Origin: an uncultured Lachnospiraceae bacterium
GTDB lineage: Bacteria > Bacillota > Clostridia > Lachnospirales > Lachnospiraceae
DNA length: 9,124 nucleotides
Assembly: GCA_934371505.1 (NCBI GenBank)
Contig: CAKRNW010000095.1
Span: 1-9,124, forward strand
Direction: 5' to 3'
Part shown: positions 1-6,268 of the stretch, piece by piece
How positions within the stretch are numbered: the stretch's first letter is position 1
How the letters are laid out: each line of letters starts with the position of its first letter
Program-made: the position numbers and the translations under genes
Notes under the pieces: generated by a model
Database searches by the model: none
Told to the model about the DNA's origin: nothing
The model's input: the letters and a program-made list of their open reading frames with translations, nothing else

Positions 1-1
1 A

Positions 2-769
2 TCCCGGGAAGTTGTGGCTGATGTGAAAGAGCATCAATCCCGGGCAGCGGAGAGAAGAAAACAGCAGGAAGAACAGAAAAGGCAGGAATCAGAAAGTACT
101 CCGGCCTGGGAGGATGAGGACGCCGAATATTATGAGCTGCATCATGCCATCCGGGATGACCTTTCCTACCAGGTGGAACTGGAGAAAGTGCAGTTAAACG
201 GTGAGAATGATCAGGAAAAGAACCTCTATGTGATTACAGGCGAAAAGCCGGTGATTCAGGGGGAAAACAATGAAAATCTGGATGTTCTTAACGATGCTCT
301 TACGGCGGAATATCAGGACCTTCAGGAATACATGGAAATGATTACCGGTGATCTTGGGATTGACGGAGCAGAACCGGCACAGGTTTCTGTGGACTGCTAT
401 GTGACCTATATGGATGAGGAATTCCTGAGTGTGGTATACAATGTGCGTATTTCCATGGAATATTACGGTCAGGTGTATTTATCCTGTGTCAACATCAATA
501 TGGAATCCGGCGTGGTCATGCACAATCTTATGGATTTAATCCATGTGGATGATGCCTTTGCCATTGAATTCCGGGAGCGGAATGCCAGGCAGAACCAGAC
601 GGATTCCATTGATTATATGTCGGACCAGGAGGTGGCAGCTTACTTGTGCGGTGAAAACACCGGAATCGCTTATTTTACCCCACTGGGAATGGAAATCGGA
701 TTTAATTATGAACTGGGATGGATTACCGTAACCTATCAGGATTACAGAGATTACCTTCGTAGTTTATAA
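2..769 (+). CDS. RsiV-like / DUF3298-type protein, 5' partial
   Basis: The reading frame is open to the left edge of the window, so the gene almost certainly begins upstream; the first in-window start codon (GTG at 14) has no ribosome binding site visible. The visible part opens with a very charged Lys/Arg/Glu/Gln-rich stretch (to about nt 105), probably a linker or coiled coil. It continues into an acidic alpha/beta region of about 200 residues. The C-terminal end carries the motif YFTPLGMEIGFNYE followed by VTYQDYRDYL. This resembles the end of DUF3298, the domain of the B. subtilis anti-sigma factor and lysozyme sensor RsiV, where 'F-x-T-P-x-G' and 'F-x-Y-x(n)-I-x-Y-x-x-L' patterns are typical. 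In that family the domain lies outside the membrane, anchored by an N-terminal transmembrane helix; any such helix here would lie outside the window. Whether this is an anti-sigma factor or another DUF3298 protein cannot be decided. It is followed by an intrinsic terminator, so it ends its own operon. Confidence 0.7.
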   Translation, partial: SREVVADVKEHQSRAAERRKQQEEQKRQESESTPAWEDEDAEYYELHHAIRDDLSYQVELEKVQLNGENDQEKNLYVITGEKPVIQGENNENLDVLNDALTAEYQDLQEYMEMITGDLGIDGAEPAQVSVDCYVTYMDEEFLSVVYNVRISMEYYGQVYLSCVNINMESGVVMHNLMDLIHVDDAFAIEFRERNARQNQTDSIDYMSDQEVAAYLCGENTGIAYFTPLGMEIGFNYELGWITVTYQDYRDYLRSL

Positions 770-788
770 AAATGTGAATAAAAATATG

Positions 789-825
789 AAAAAGTGTCTG
801 AGGGATTGCCTGCGGGCACTTTTTT
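789..825 (+). terminator. Intrinsic terminator after the DUF3298-type gene
   Basis: The arms AAAAAGTGTCTG and CGGGCACTTTTT pair with G-U pairs in the middle and end in a run of six T (820-825). It lies 20 bases after the stop codon, as expected for a factor-independent terminator that separates this gene from recA. Confidence 0.8.
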
Positions 826-834
826 CGTTATAAT
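806..834 (+). promoter_or_regulatory. Candidate sigma-A promoter nested in the terminator
   Basis: TTGCCT (806-811) is separated by 17 bases from a perfect TATAAT (829-834). The -35 element falls in the loop side of the preceding terminator hairpin and the -10 lies just after its T run. Predicted start is near 841, giving a transcript that begins with a small GGCT/AGCC hairpin (842-855) and runs toward recA. The match is good, but no protein-coding gene of normal size lies immediately downstream, so activity is uncertain. Confidence 0.4.
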
Positions 835-993
835 AGCGTTAGGCTTTTCCAGAGCCGTTCTGCTTTGCATATCAGGCATCTCGCCATTCATTCAAAGCAA
901 TCAGAAAATATAAGGGAGGGATGCTGTTGAGGGATATTTATCGGACATTAAATATGTTAATATAGAAATGTCCACAGAGCAGTAATAAAAAAC
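835..993 (+). other. Non-coding leader between terminator and recA promoter
   Basis: No gene of normal size is visible on either strand here. Small structures seen: a GGCT/AGCC hairpin at 842-855, a 7-bp inverted repeat TGCTTTG (861-867) / CAAAGCA (893-899), and an AT-rich inverted repeat ATTAA (947-951) / TTAAT (957-961). A strong ribosome-binding-like run GGGAGGG (914-920) stands 6 bases before a TTG (927) that opens a 12-codon frame ending at TAG 963-965. An ATG at 921 is in the same frame but directly abuts the purine run. This minimal frame may be a leader peptide or chance. Confidence 0.3.
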
Positions 994-1020
994 TTGACAA
1001 AACCGAACAAATGTTTTAAT
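994..1020 (+). promoter_or_regulatory. recA promoter (sigma-A type)
   Basis: A perfect -35 TTGACA lies at 994-999. The -10 is less clear: TTTAAT at 1015-1020 (five of six bases, 15-base spacing) is best in sequence, while TAATTT at 1017-1022 has the better 17-base spacing. The first LexA box lies in the spacer and runs into the -10, so LexA binding would block RNA polymerase directly. Confidence 0.65.
1004..1017 (+). promoter_or_regulatory. LexA (DinR) box 1 of recA
   Basis: CGAAC-AAAT-GTTTT fits the Bacillus-type SOS box CGAAC-N4-GTTYG at every fixed position except the last G. It sits between the -35 and -10 of the recA promoter, the standard position for SOS repression. Confidence 0.75.
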
Positions 1021-1027
1021 TTAAATA

Positions 1028-1041
1028 AGAACACTTGTTCT
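1028..1041 (+). promoter_or_regulatory. LexA (DinR) box 2 of recA
   Basis: AGAAC-ACTT-GTTCT has perfectly symmetric five-base arms and the GAAC-N4-GTTC core of Bacillota SOS boxes; the outer C/G of the consensus are A/T. It starts 24 bases after box 1 and lies just downstream of the promoter, where a bound repressor could act with box 1 or block initial transcription. Confidence 0.65.
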
Positions 1042-1079
1042 AAGATGCGTAGGAAACACAGAATGGAGACAAAATCAAA

Positions 1080-2132
1080 ATGGAAAGAGAAGACAAATTA
1101 AAAGCACTTGATGCAGCATTATCACAGATAGAGAAACAGTATGGCAAGGGTGCCGTGATGAAACTGGGCGACCCTTCCACGAAAATGAACGTAGAGACTA
1201 TTCCCACCGGTGCTTTAAGCCTTGACATTGCTTTGGGACTGGGGGGGATACCTAAGGGAAGAATCGTGGAGATCTACGGACCGGAGTCCTCCGGTAAAAC
1301 CACCGTTACCCTCCACATGATTGCTGAAGTACAGAAACGTGGTGGTATTGCAGGGTTTATTGATGCAGAGCATGCCCTTGATCCTGTCTATGCGAAAAAT
1401 ATCGGTGTAGATATTGATAATCTGTATATTTCCCAGCCGGATTGTGGTGAGCAGGCTTTGGAAATCACGGAGACCATGGTGCGTTCCGGTGCCATCGACA
1501 TTGTGGTTGTGGACTCTGTGGCCGCATTGGTTCCCAAAGCGGAGATTGATGGTGAGATGGGGGATTCCCATGTGGGATTACAGGCTCGTCTGATGTCCCA
1601 GGCACTGAGAAAACTGACAGCAGTAATCAGCAAATCCAATTGTACCGTTATCTTTATCAACCAGCTGCGTGAAAAGGTTGGCGTGATGTTCGGTAACCCG
1701 GAAACCACCACCGGCGGCCGGGCACTGAAATTCTATTCTTCCGTCCGCCTGGATGTCAGACGTGTGGAAGCACTGAAACAGGGTGGCGAGGTAATCGGTA
1801 ACCACACCAGAGTCAAAGTTGTGAAGAATAAAGTAGCTCCGCCTTTTAAGGAAGCAGAGTTTGATATCATGTTTGGAAAAGGAATTTCCGCTTCAGGTGA
1901 TGTCCTTGATCTGGCAGCCCAGAATAATATCGTTATCAAGAGTGGTGCCTGGTATGCCTATGAGAGTAATAAAATCGGCCAGGGACGAGAGAATGCAAAA
2001 GCGTACCTGGAAGAGAATCCGGAAGTATTTGCGGAGATTGAGAGACGGGTGAGAGCCTTGTACGGGTTTGAGGTGGATGAGACCCCTGCGGCAGAACCGG
2101 AGAAAACCAAGAGCAAGGATAAGGAAAAATAA
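1080..2132 (+). CDS. recA: RecA recombinase
   Basis: RecA forms ATP-dependent filaments on single-stranded DNA, carries out strand exchange and triggers LexA self-cleavage in the SOS response. The protein has 350 residues, close to the 352 of E. coli RecA. Visible marks: Walker A GPESSGKTT at 67-75, the FIDAEHALDP segment with catalytic Glu97, Walker B IVVVDS ending at Asp144-Ser145, Gln194, and the DNA-binding L2 loop with GNPETTTGG (about 195-212). The C-terminal tail is short and mixed in charge (Glu, Lys and Asp) rather than purely acidic as in E. coli. The ATG is preceded by GGAG at 1065-1068 (11-base gap). Two LexA boxes and a TTGACA promoter precede it. recX follows 3 bases after the stop. 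A run of seven G (1241-1247) lies in the codons for Gly55-Gly56. Confidence 0.98.
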   Translation: MEREDKLKALDAALSQIEKQYGKGAVMKLGDPSTKMNVETIPTGALSLDIALGLGGIPKGRIVEIYGPESSGKTTVTLHMIAEVQKRGGIAGFIDAEHALDPVYAKNIGVDIDNLYISQPDCGEQALEITETMVRSGAIDIVVVDSVAALVPKAEIDGEMGDSHVGLQARLMSQALRKLTAVISKSNCTVIFINQLREKVGVMFGNPETTTGGRALKFYSSVRLDVRRVEALKQGGEVIGNHTRVKVVKNKVAPPFKEAEFDIMFGKGISASGDVLDLAAQNNIVIKSGAWYAYESNKIGQGRENAKAYLEENPEVFAEIERRVRALYGFEVDETPAAEPEKTKSKDKEK

Positions 2133-2135
2133 TCC

Positions 2136-2606
2136 ATGACGGAGACGGAAAAGGCTGTGAACCGTGCGATGCAGCTTCTCACAGCCAGAGACTACACTGA
2201 GAAACAGCTGCGGGATAAACTGCGGAAGCATTTTGAAGAGCAGGAGACAACAGCGGCGATTACTTATGTGAAATCCTACCACTACCTTGATGATGTCCGC
2301 TATGCGGATAATTACCTGGAATATTACAAAGATTTCAGAAGCTACCGGCGGATGGAAGCAGATCTGATGAAAAAGGGAATTGCCAGGGATATGATTCGTG
2401 CATGCTGGGAAGAGAAGCTGGAACAGGGGTGTGATTATGATGAAGGGGAACAGATTCGCCGCCTTCTTGAGAAGCGACATTTTAACCCCGGTACAGCAGA
2501 CTATAAAGAAAAGCAGCGTACTTATGCTTTTTTATGTCGAAAAGGTTTTGGCGGTGAAACAATCCGAAAGTATATGCTACTTGACATAACATCAAATTCA
2601 GTTTAA
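2136..2606 (+). CDS. recX: Regulatory protein RecX
   Basis: RecX binds RecA filaments and limits their growth. This 156-residue protein is of the short type (E. coli has 166; B. subtilis is longer at about 264). It shows the family's helical repeats: an N-terminal segment with 'A-x-x-L-L-x-x-R-x-Y-T-x-x-Q-L-x-x-K-L' (about residues 11-30), then the 'Y-L-D-D-x-R-Y-A' box near residue 50, typical of RecX. A further repeat ends in 'F-L-x-R-K-G-F' near the C-terminus. It starts 3 bases after recA and its ribosome binding site AAGGA (2121-2125) lies inside the recA end, so it is almost surely co-transcribed with recA and under SOS control. The last codons also contain the rny promoter, and the TAA stop is part of that promoter's -10 box. 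Confidence 0.93.
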   Translation: MTETEKAVNRAMQLLTARDYTEKQLRDKLRKHFEEQETTAAITYVKSYHYLDDVRYADNYLEYYKDFRSYRRMEADLMKKGIARDMIRACWEEKLEQGCDYDEGEQIRRLLEKRHFNPGTADYKEKQRTYAFLCRKGFGGETIRKYMLLDITSNSV

Positions 2607-2609
2607 AAT
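2581..2609 (+). promoter_or_regulatory. Strong sigma-A promoter for rny, inside recX
   Basis: A perfect TTGACA (2581-2586) is separated by exactly 17 bases from TAAAAT (2604-2609), five of six bases of the consensus. It overlaps the last recX codons and stop. Predicted start is near 2616, giving an rny leader of about 85 bases and making rny independent of SOS induction. Confidence 0.75.
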
Positions 2610-2648
2610 TGATATGTTGTGAAAATGTCAATGAGGGTAGGTTGTATC

Positions 2649-2661
2649 ATCCTAGAAGGAT
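2649..2661 (+). repeat. Small hairpin in the rny leader
   Basis: ATCCT (2649-2653) and AGGAT (2657-2661) form a perfect 5-bp stem with a 3-base loop, in the untranslated leader of rny. Its CCT could also pair with the downstream ribosome binding site, so the two leader hairpins may compete. Confidence 0.45.
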
Positions 2662-2684
2662 ATTAAACACATGAAAACTAAATA

Positions 2685-2697
2685 AGGAGGTGCTCCT
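2685..2697 (+). promoter_or_regulatory. Hairpin that covers the rny ribosome binding site
   Basis: AGGAG (2685-2689), the core of the AAGGAGG ribosome binding site, is followed three bases later by its exact complement CTCCT (2693-2697). Folding would hide the site. The strong site ends at 2690, which favours the ATG at 2702 as start and excludes the GTG at 2690 that overlaps it. Confidence 0.5.
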
Positions 2698-2701
2698 GTA
2701 C

Positions 2702-4252
2702 ATGCTTGTATACATCGTGATAGCTGTAGTAGTTACCTTGCTTGTTTCAGTTCCCGTATCTGCAATTGTTGCAACGAATCGTCACAAGAAGACGGTGGAG
2801 GCACAGATCGGCAACGCGGAGAATAAAGCCCGCGAGATTATCGATGAAGCACTGAAAACTGCTGAGACCAAGAAACGCGAATCCCTGCTTGAAGTGAAGG
2901 AAGAGTCCATTCGTACCAAGAATGAACTGGACAAAGAGATTAAAGAGCGGAGATCGGAAGTACAGCGTTCTGAGAGAAGAATCCAGCAGAAGGAAGAAAA
3001 CATCGACAAAAAGTCGGATGCAATCGAGAAGCGAGAGGCAAGCTTAGCAGCAAAAGAAGAGGTACTTGCAAAGCAGAAAGAAGAAATTGCTAAGTTAAAC
3101 GAGCAAAGAGTACAGGAACTCGAAAGGATTTCAGGTTTAACCTCAGATCAGGCAAAAGATTACTTATTGAAAATTGTTGAAGATGAAGTAAAGCATGAAT
3201 CCGCCGTCATGATCAAGGAAATGGAGACCAGGGCGAAGGAGGAAGCTGACAAGAAGGCAAAGGAATATGTGGTATCAGCCATTCAGCGATGTGCTGCTGA
3301 TCACGTTTCCGAGACAACGATTTCCGTTGTCCAGCTGCCTAACGATGAGATGAAAGGAAGAATTATCGGTCGTGAGGGTCGAAACATCAGAACTCTTGAG
3401 ACTATGACCGGAGTGGATCTGATTATTGACGATACTCCGGAAGCTGTTATTCTTTCCGGATTTGATCCTATTCGTCGTGAAGTGGCTAGAATTGCGCTGG
3501 AGAAGCTCATCGTAGATGGACGTATTCATCCCGCCAGAATTGAAGAGATGGTGGAGAAAGCGCAAAGAGAAGTAGAAGTAATGATCAAAGAGGAAGGTGA
3601 AGCTGCTACTCTGGAAGTAGGAGTACATGGTATTCATCCTGAACTCGTCAAATTACTTGGTAAGATGAAGTTTAGAACCAGCTATGGTCAGAATGCATTG
3701 AAACATTCCATCGAAGTTGCCCAGTTATCCGGTCTTCTGGCCGCTGAGATGGGCTTAGATGTAAGAATGGCAAAGCGTGCCGGTTTACTGCATGATATCG
3801 GTAAAGCGGTTGACCATGAAATGGAAGGATCTCATATTCAGTTAGGTGCCGAGTTATGTAGAAAATACAAGGAATCTAATATTGTGATCAATGCAGTAGA
3901 ATCCCATCATGGTGATGTGGAACCTACAACACTGATTTCATGTATTGTACAGGCAGCTGATACTATTTCTGCAGCTAGACCGGGCGCAAGACGTGAGACT
4001 CTGGAAACTTACACAACCAGGTTAAAACAGTTAGAAGACATAACAAACAATTTCAAAGGTGTAGACAAATCTTTTGCAATCCAGGCAGGTAGAGAAATCC
4101 GTGTCATGGTAGTTCCTGAACAAGTTTCTGATGCAGACATGGTATTACTGGCAAGGGATATTTCCAAGCAGATCGAAGCTGAGTTAGAATATCCCGGACA
4201 GATTAAAGTAAATGTAATCAGAGAGTCGCGTGTCATTGATTATGCGAAATGA
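2702..4252 (+). CDS. rny: Ribonuclease Y
   Basis: RNase Y is the membrane-bound endonuclease that begins bulk mRNA decay in Bacillota and processes riboswitch and operon transcripts. The product (516 residues from ATG 2702; B. subtilis has 520) shows all family parts in order. There is an N-terminal transmembrane helix (about 3-24) and a long Glu/Lys/Arg-rich coiled coil (about 30-150). A KH RNA-binding domain carries the GREG loop at 223-226 (about 206-270), and an HD domain carries the metal-binding His364-Asp365 in LLHDIGKA (about 331-425). The SHHGD motif and the C-terminal segment with KVNVIRE follow. An in-frame GTG at 2690 would add four residues, but it lies on the ribosome binding site and so is unlikely. 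The gene has its own promoter within recX and a strong terminator after it, so it is probably monocistronic. Confidence 0.97.
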   Translation: MLVYIVIAVVVTLLVSVPVSAIVATNRHKKTVEAQIGNAENKAREIIDEALKTAETKKRESLLEVKEESIRTKNELDKEIKERRSEVQRSERRIQQKEENIDKKSDAIEKREASLAAKEEVLAKQKEEIAKLNEQRVQELERISGLTSDQAKDYLLKIVEDEVKHESAVMIKEMETRAKEEADKKAKEYVVSAIQRCAADHVSETTISVVQLPNDEMKGRIIGREGRNIRTLETMTGVDLIIDDTPEAVILSGFDPIRREVARIALEKLIVDGRIHPARIEEMVEKAQREVEVMIKEEGEAATLEVGVHGIHPELVKLLGKMKFRTSYGQNALKHSIEVAQLSGLLAAEMGLDVRMAKRAGLLHDIGKAVDHEMEGSHIQLGAELCRKYKESNIVINAVESHHGDVEPTTLISCIVQAADTISAARPGARRETLETYTTRLKQLEDITNNFKGVDKSFAIQAGREIRVMVVPEQVSDADMVLLARDISKQIEAELEYPGQIKVNVIRESRVIDYAK

Positions 4253-4255
4253 TTC

Positions 4256-4294
4256 AAAAAGGGTATGAATTTAAAAAATTCATACCCTTTTCTT
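4256..4294 (+). terminator. Strong intrinsic terminator after rny
   Basis: A perfect 16-bp stem (4257-4272 with 4276-4291; arms begin AAAAGGGTATG) closes on a 3-base loop and ends in TTTTCTT. It lies four bases after the rny stop. Because the left arm starts with a run of A, it could also terminate transcription from the other strand. Confidence 0.9.
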
Positions 4295-4295
4295 A

Positions 4296-4324
4296 TTGCA
4301 TCGTTTCAGCAGGTGTAGTAGAAT
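4296..4324 (+). promoter_or_regulatory. Candidate promoter of the aminotransferase operon
   Basis: TTGCAT (4296-4301) stands 17 bases before TAGAAT (4319-4324), which matches five of six bases of the -10 consensus. It lies directly after the rny terminator and about 60 bases before the aminotransferase ATG. The -35 is weak (three of six). Confidence 0.45.
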
Positions 4325-4387
4325 GTCATAAGTGTATGATTGTATACGATTATCCAAACAATAGAAGAGAAAGGTCTGGTCATCGCA

Positions 4388-5677
4388 ATGAAATCATTGA
4401 AAGCAATGAGCAAAGAAGAATTACAGCAGTTACATGAACAGCTGCAACAGGAATTTGAAGATGCAAAAGGGAAGGGATTGAAACTGGATATGTCCAGAGG
4501 AAAACCTGCACCGGCACAATTGGATATGGGAAGCGGTCTGATGGATGCTCTTACCGCCCAGGATAATATGATTGCAGAAGATGGTCTGGATTGCCGTAAC
4601 TATGGCGGGTTGGTAGGAATTCCGGAAGCACGAAAGTTGATGGCAGATATGTTGGGGATTTCTCCTGAAAATGTCATTATCTGTGGAAATGCAAGTCTGC
4701 CGATTATGTATGATACGGTAAGTCGTTCCATGCTGTATGGAGTATGTGGTTCCACTCCCTGGTGTAAACTGGACAAGGTGAAATTTTTATGCCCGGTTCC
4801 CGGCTATGACAGACACTTTAAAATTACAGAGACCATGGGAATTGAGATGATCAATATCCCTATGACACCCCAGGGCCCCGATATGGATTTAGTAGAACAG
4901 TATGTAAATAACGACCCCGCAGTCAAAGGAATCTGGTGCGTACCGAAGTATTCCAATCCCCAGGGCTATACCTATTCCGATGAAACCGTGCTTCGATTTG
5001 CAGCATTAAAGCCCGCCGCAGAGGATTTTAGAATTTACTGGGACAATGCATACGGTGTCCATGATTTATATGAGGACAAAGCAGACACTCTGATGGAAAT
5101 TTTAGGAGCCTGTGAAAAGGCTGGAAATCCGGATATAGTGTTTGAATTTGCATCCACTTCCAAGATTAGTATGGCAGGAGCAGGAATTTCCTGTATTGCG
5201 GCCTCTGAGAAAAACCGGGATTGGATTAAATCCACCATGACAGTACAGACCATTGGCTATGATAAATTAAATCAGCTGCGCCATGTCCGTTACTTTAAAA
5301 ATGTGGATGGCATCAGAGCACAGATGATGCGCCATGCAGCTATCATGCGTCCGAAGTTTGATATCACCCTGGAAGTTCTGGAGAAGGAACTGGGCGGTCT
5401 GGACATCGGAACCTGGACGAAACCCTTGGGTGGCTATTTTATCTCCTTTGACTCCATGGAGGGTTGTGCAAAAGCAATCGTGGCGAAATGTAAGGAGGCA
5501 GGAGTGACGCTGACGGGAGCAGGAGCAACTTACCCTTACGGAAAAGACCCAAAGGATTCCAATATCCGAATCGCCCCCTCTTATCCCAGCGAGGAGGAGA
5601 TGCTCCAGGCGGCGGAACTCTTTACACTCTGCGTCAAACTGGTGAGTGTGGAAAAATTATTGTCACAGTGCAAATAG
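4388..5677 (+). CDS. PLP-dependent class I/II-fold aminotransferase
   Basis: A pyridoxal-phosphate aminotransferase of fold type I, 429 residues from ATG 4388. The N-terminal motif LDMSRGKPAPAQLDM (about 34-48) and the general build resemble the subgroup Ic aspartate-aminotransferase-like family (Pfam Asp_aminotransf, as I recall it). Catalytic marks: Asp219 in IYWDNAYGVHDL, which would contact the PLP ring nitrogen; the Schiff-base Lys259 in FASTSKISMAG; the conserved Asn in PKYSNPQGYTY; and Arg394 in NIRIAPSYPS, which would bind the substrate carboxylate. The amino acid substrate cannot be read from the sequence; aspartate or a broad range is plausible. The ATG at 4388 fits the family N-terminus (MKSLKAMSKEEL); a TTG at 4340 in the same frame has no ribosome binding site. 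The site before 4388 (AAAGG, 4370-4374) is weak and far. The Nudix gene follows 13 bases after the stop, so the two are likely co-transcribed. Confidence 0.9.
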   Translation: MKSLKAMSKEELQQLHEQLQQEFEDAKGKGLKLDMSRGKPAPAQLDMGSGLMDALTAQDNMIAEDGLDCRNYGGLVGIPEARKLMADMLGISPENVIICGNASLPIMYDTVSRSMLYGVCGSTPWCKLDKVKFLCPVPGYDRHFKITETMGIEMINIPMTPQGPDMDLVEQYVNNDPAVKGIWCVPKYSNPQGYTYSDETVLRFAALKPAAEDFRIYWDNAYGVHDLYEDKADTLMEILGACEKAGNPDIVFEFASTSKISMAGAGISCIAASEKNRDWIKSTMTVQTIGYDKLNQLRHVRYFKNVDGIRAQMMRHAAIMRPKFDITLEVLEKELGGLDIGTWTKPLGGYFISFDSMEGCAKAIVAKCKEAGVTLTGAGATYPYGKDPKDSNIRIAPSYPSEEEMLQAAELFTLCVKLVSVEKLLSQCK

Positions 5678-5690
5678 AAGAATCAATGAG

Positions 5691-6248
5691 ATGAACGATA
5701 TGAATGAAGAAATTAAACGAATCGGACGTGAACTAAAGTATCAGGGGAAACTGGTGAAATTTTATGAGGATACGGTACAGATTCCCAATGGGAATATGGC
5801 GAAATGGGATTTTATCGAGCACCAGGGAGCTGCAGCTGTGGTTCCGGTAACGGCTGATGGTAAAATTTTAATGGTGAGACAGTACCGCAATGCTTTGGAT
5901 CGGTTCACACTGGAGATTCCGGCGGGTGGACTGAACGGGGCGGATGAGCCAACGAAAGCAGCTGCAGCCAGAGAACTGGAGGAAGAGACCGGCTATCACA
6001 GTGAAAACCTGGAATTACTCATTACCATTCGTACTACCGTTGCTTTTTGCAATGAGAAGATCGATATTTATCTGGCGAGAAATCTTAAGCCGGGGAAACA
6101 GCATCTGGATGAAGATGAATACATCGATGTTTACGAATTTACACTGGAGGAGTTAAATGAGAAAATTTACGCCGGTGAGATTCAGGACAGCAAAACCATC
6201 GCCGCCATTCTGGCATATGAATGTAAATATCTGCATAAAATTGGATAA
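5691..6248 (+). CDS. nudF: Nudix hydrolase, ADP-ribose pyrophosphatase-like
   Basis: Nudix enzymes of this type hydrolyse ADP-ribose to AMP and ribose 5-phosphate. The Nudix box is complete: Gly80, Glu86, then Arg94-Glu95-Leu96-x-Glu98-Glu99-x-Gly101-Tyr102 (pattern G-x5-E-x7-R-E-U-x-E-E-x-G-U). Just before it stands the IPAGG segment typical of ADP-ribose pyrophosphatases, after the VRQYR motif. Length is 185 residues from ATG 5691, near the B. subtilis NudF size. A second ATG at 5700 is possible, and a GTG at 5646 would overlap the aminotransferase end by 32 bases and is unlikely. The ribosome binding site is weak (AGAAG near 5676-5680). It follows the aminotransferase by 13 bases. Its last 36 bases contain a SigE-like promoter for spoIIM. 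Exact substrate is inferred from family resemblance. Confidence 0.88.
   Translation: MNDMNEEIKRIGRELKYQGKLVKFYEDTVQIPNGNMAKWDFIEHQGAAAVVPVTADGKILMVRQYRNALDRFTLEIPAGGLNGADEPTKAAAARELEEETGYHSENLELLITIRTTVAFCNEKIDIYLARNLKPGKQHLDEDEYIDVYEFTLEELNEKIYAGEIQDSKTIAAILAYECKYLHKIG
6213..6241 (+). promoter_or_regulatory. SigE-like promoter for spoIIM inside nudF
   Basis: GCATATG (6213-6219), 14 bases, then CATAAAAT (6234-6241). Against the B. subtilis SigE consensus KMATATT-N14-15-CATACAHT this differs only at the last base of the -35 and one base of the -10. Predicted start is near 6249, right before the spoIIM ribosome binding site. In B. subtilis spoIIM is a mother-cell SigE gene, so position and function agree. 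Confidence 0.55.
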
Positions 6249-6268
6249 AGAAAAATTCGGAGACAGGG

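Noticed and set aside
1893..2480. 195-residue minus-strand frame opposite recA and recX
   Set aside because: It is a shadow of two certain genes, with no ribosome binding site and a composition dominated by Phe, Leu and Ile typical of antisense frames.
2690..2692. GTG as the rny start, giving exactly 520 residues as in B. subtilis RNase Y
   Set aside because: The GTG overlaps the last base of the only good ribosome binding site, which instead serves the ATG at 2702; the equal length is probably coincidence.
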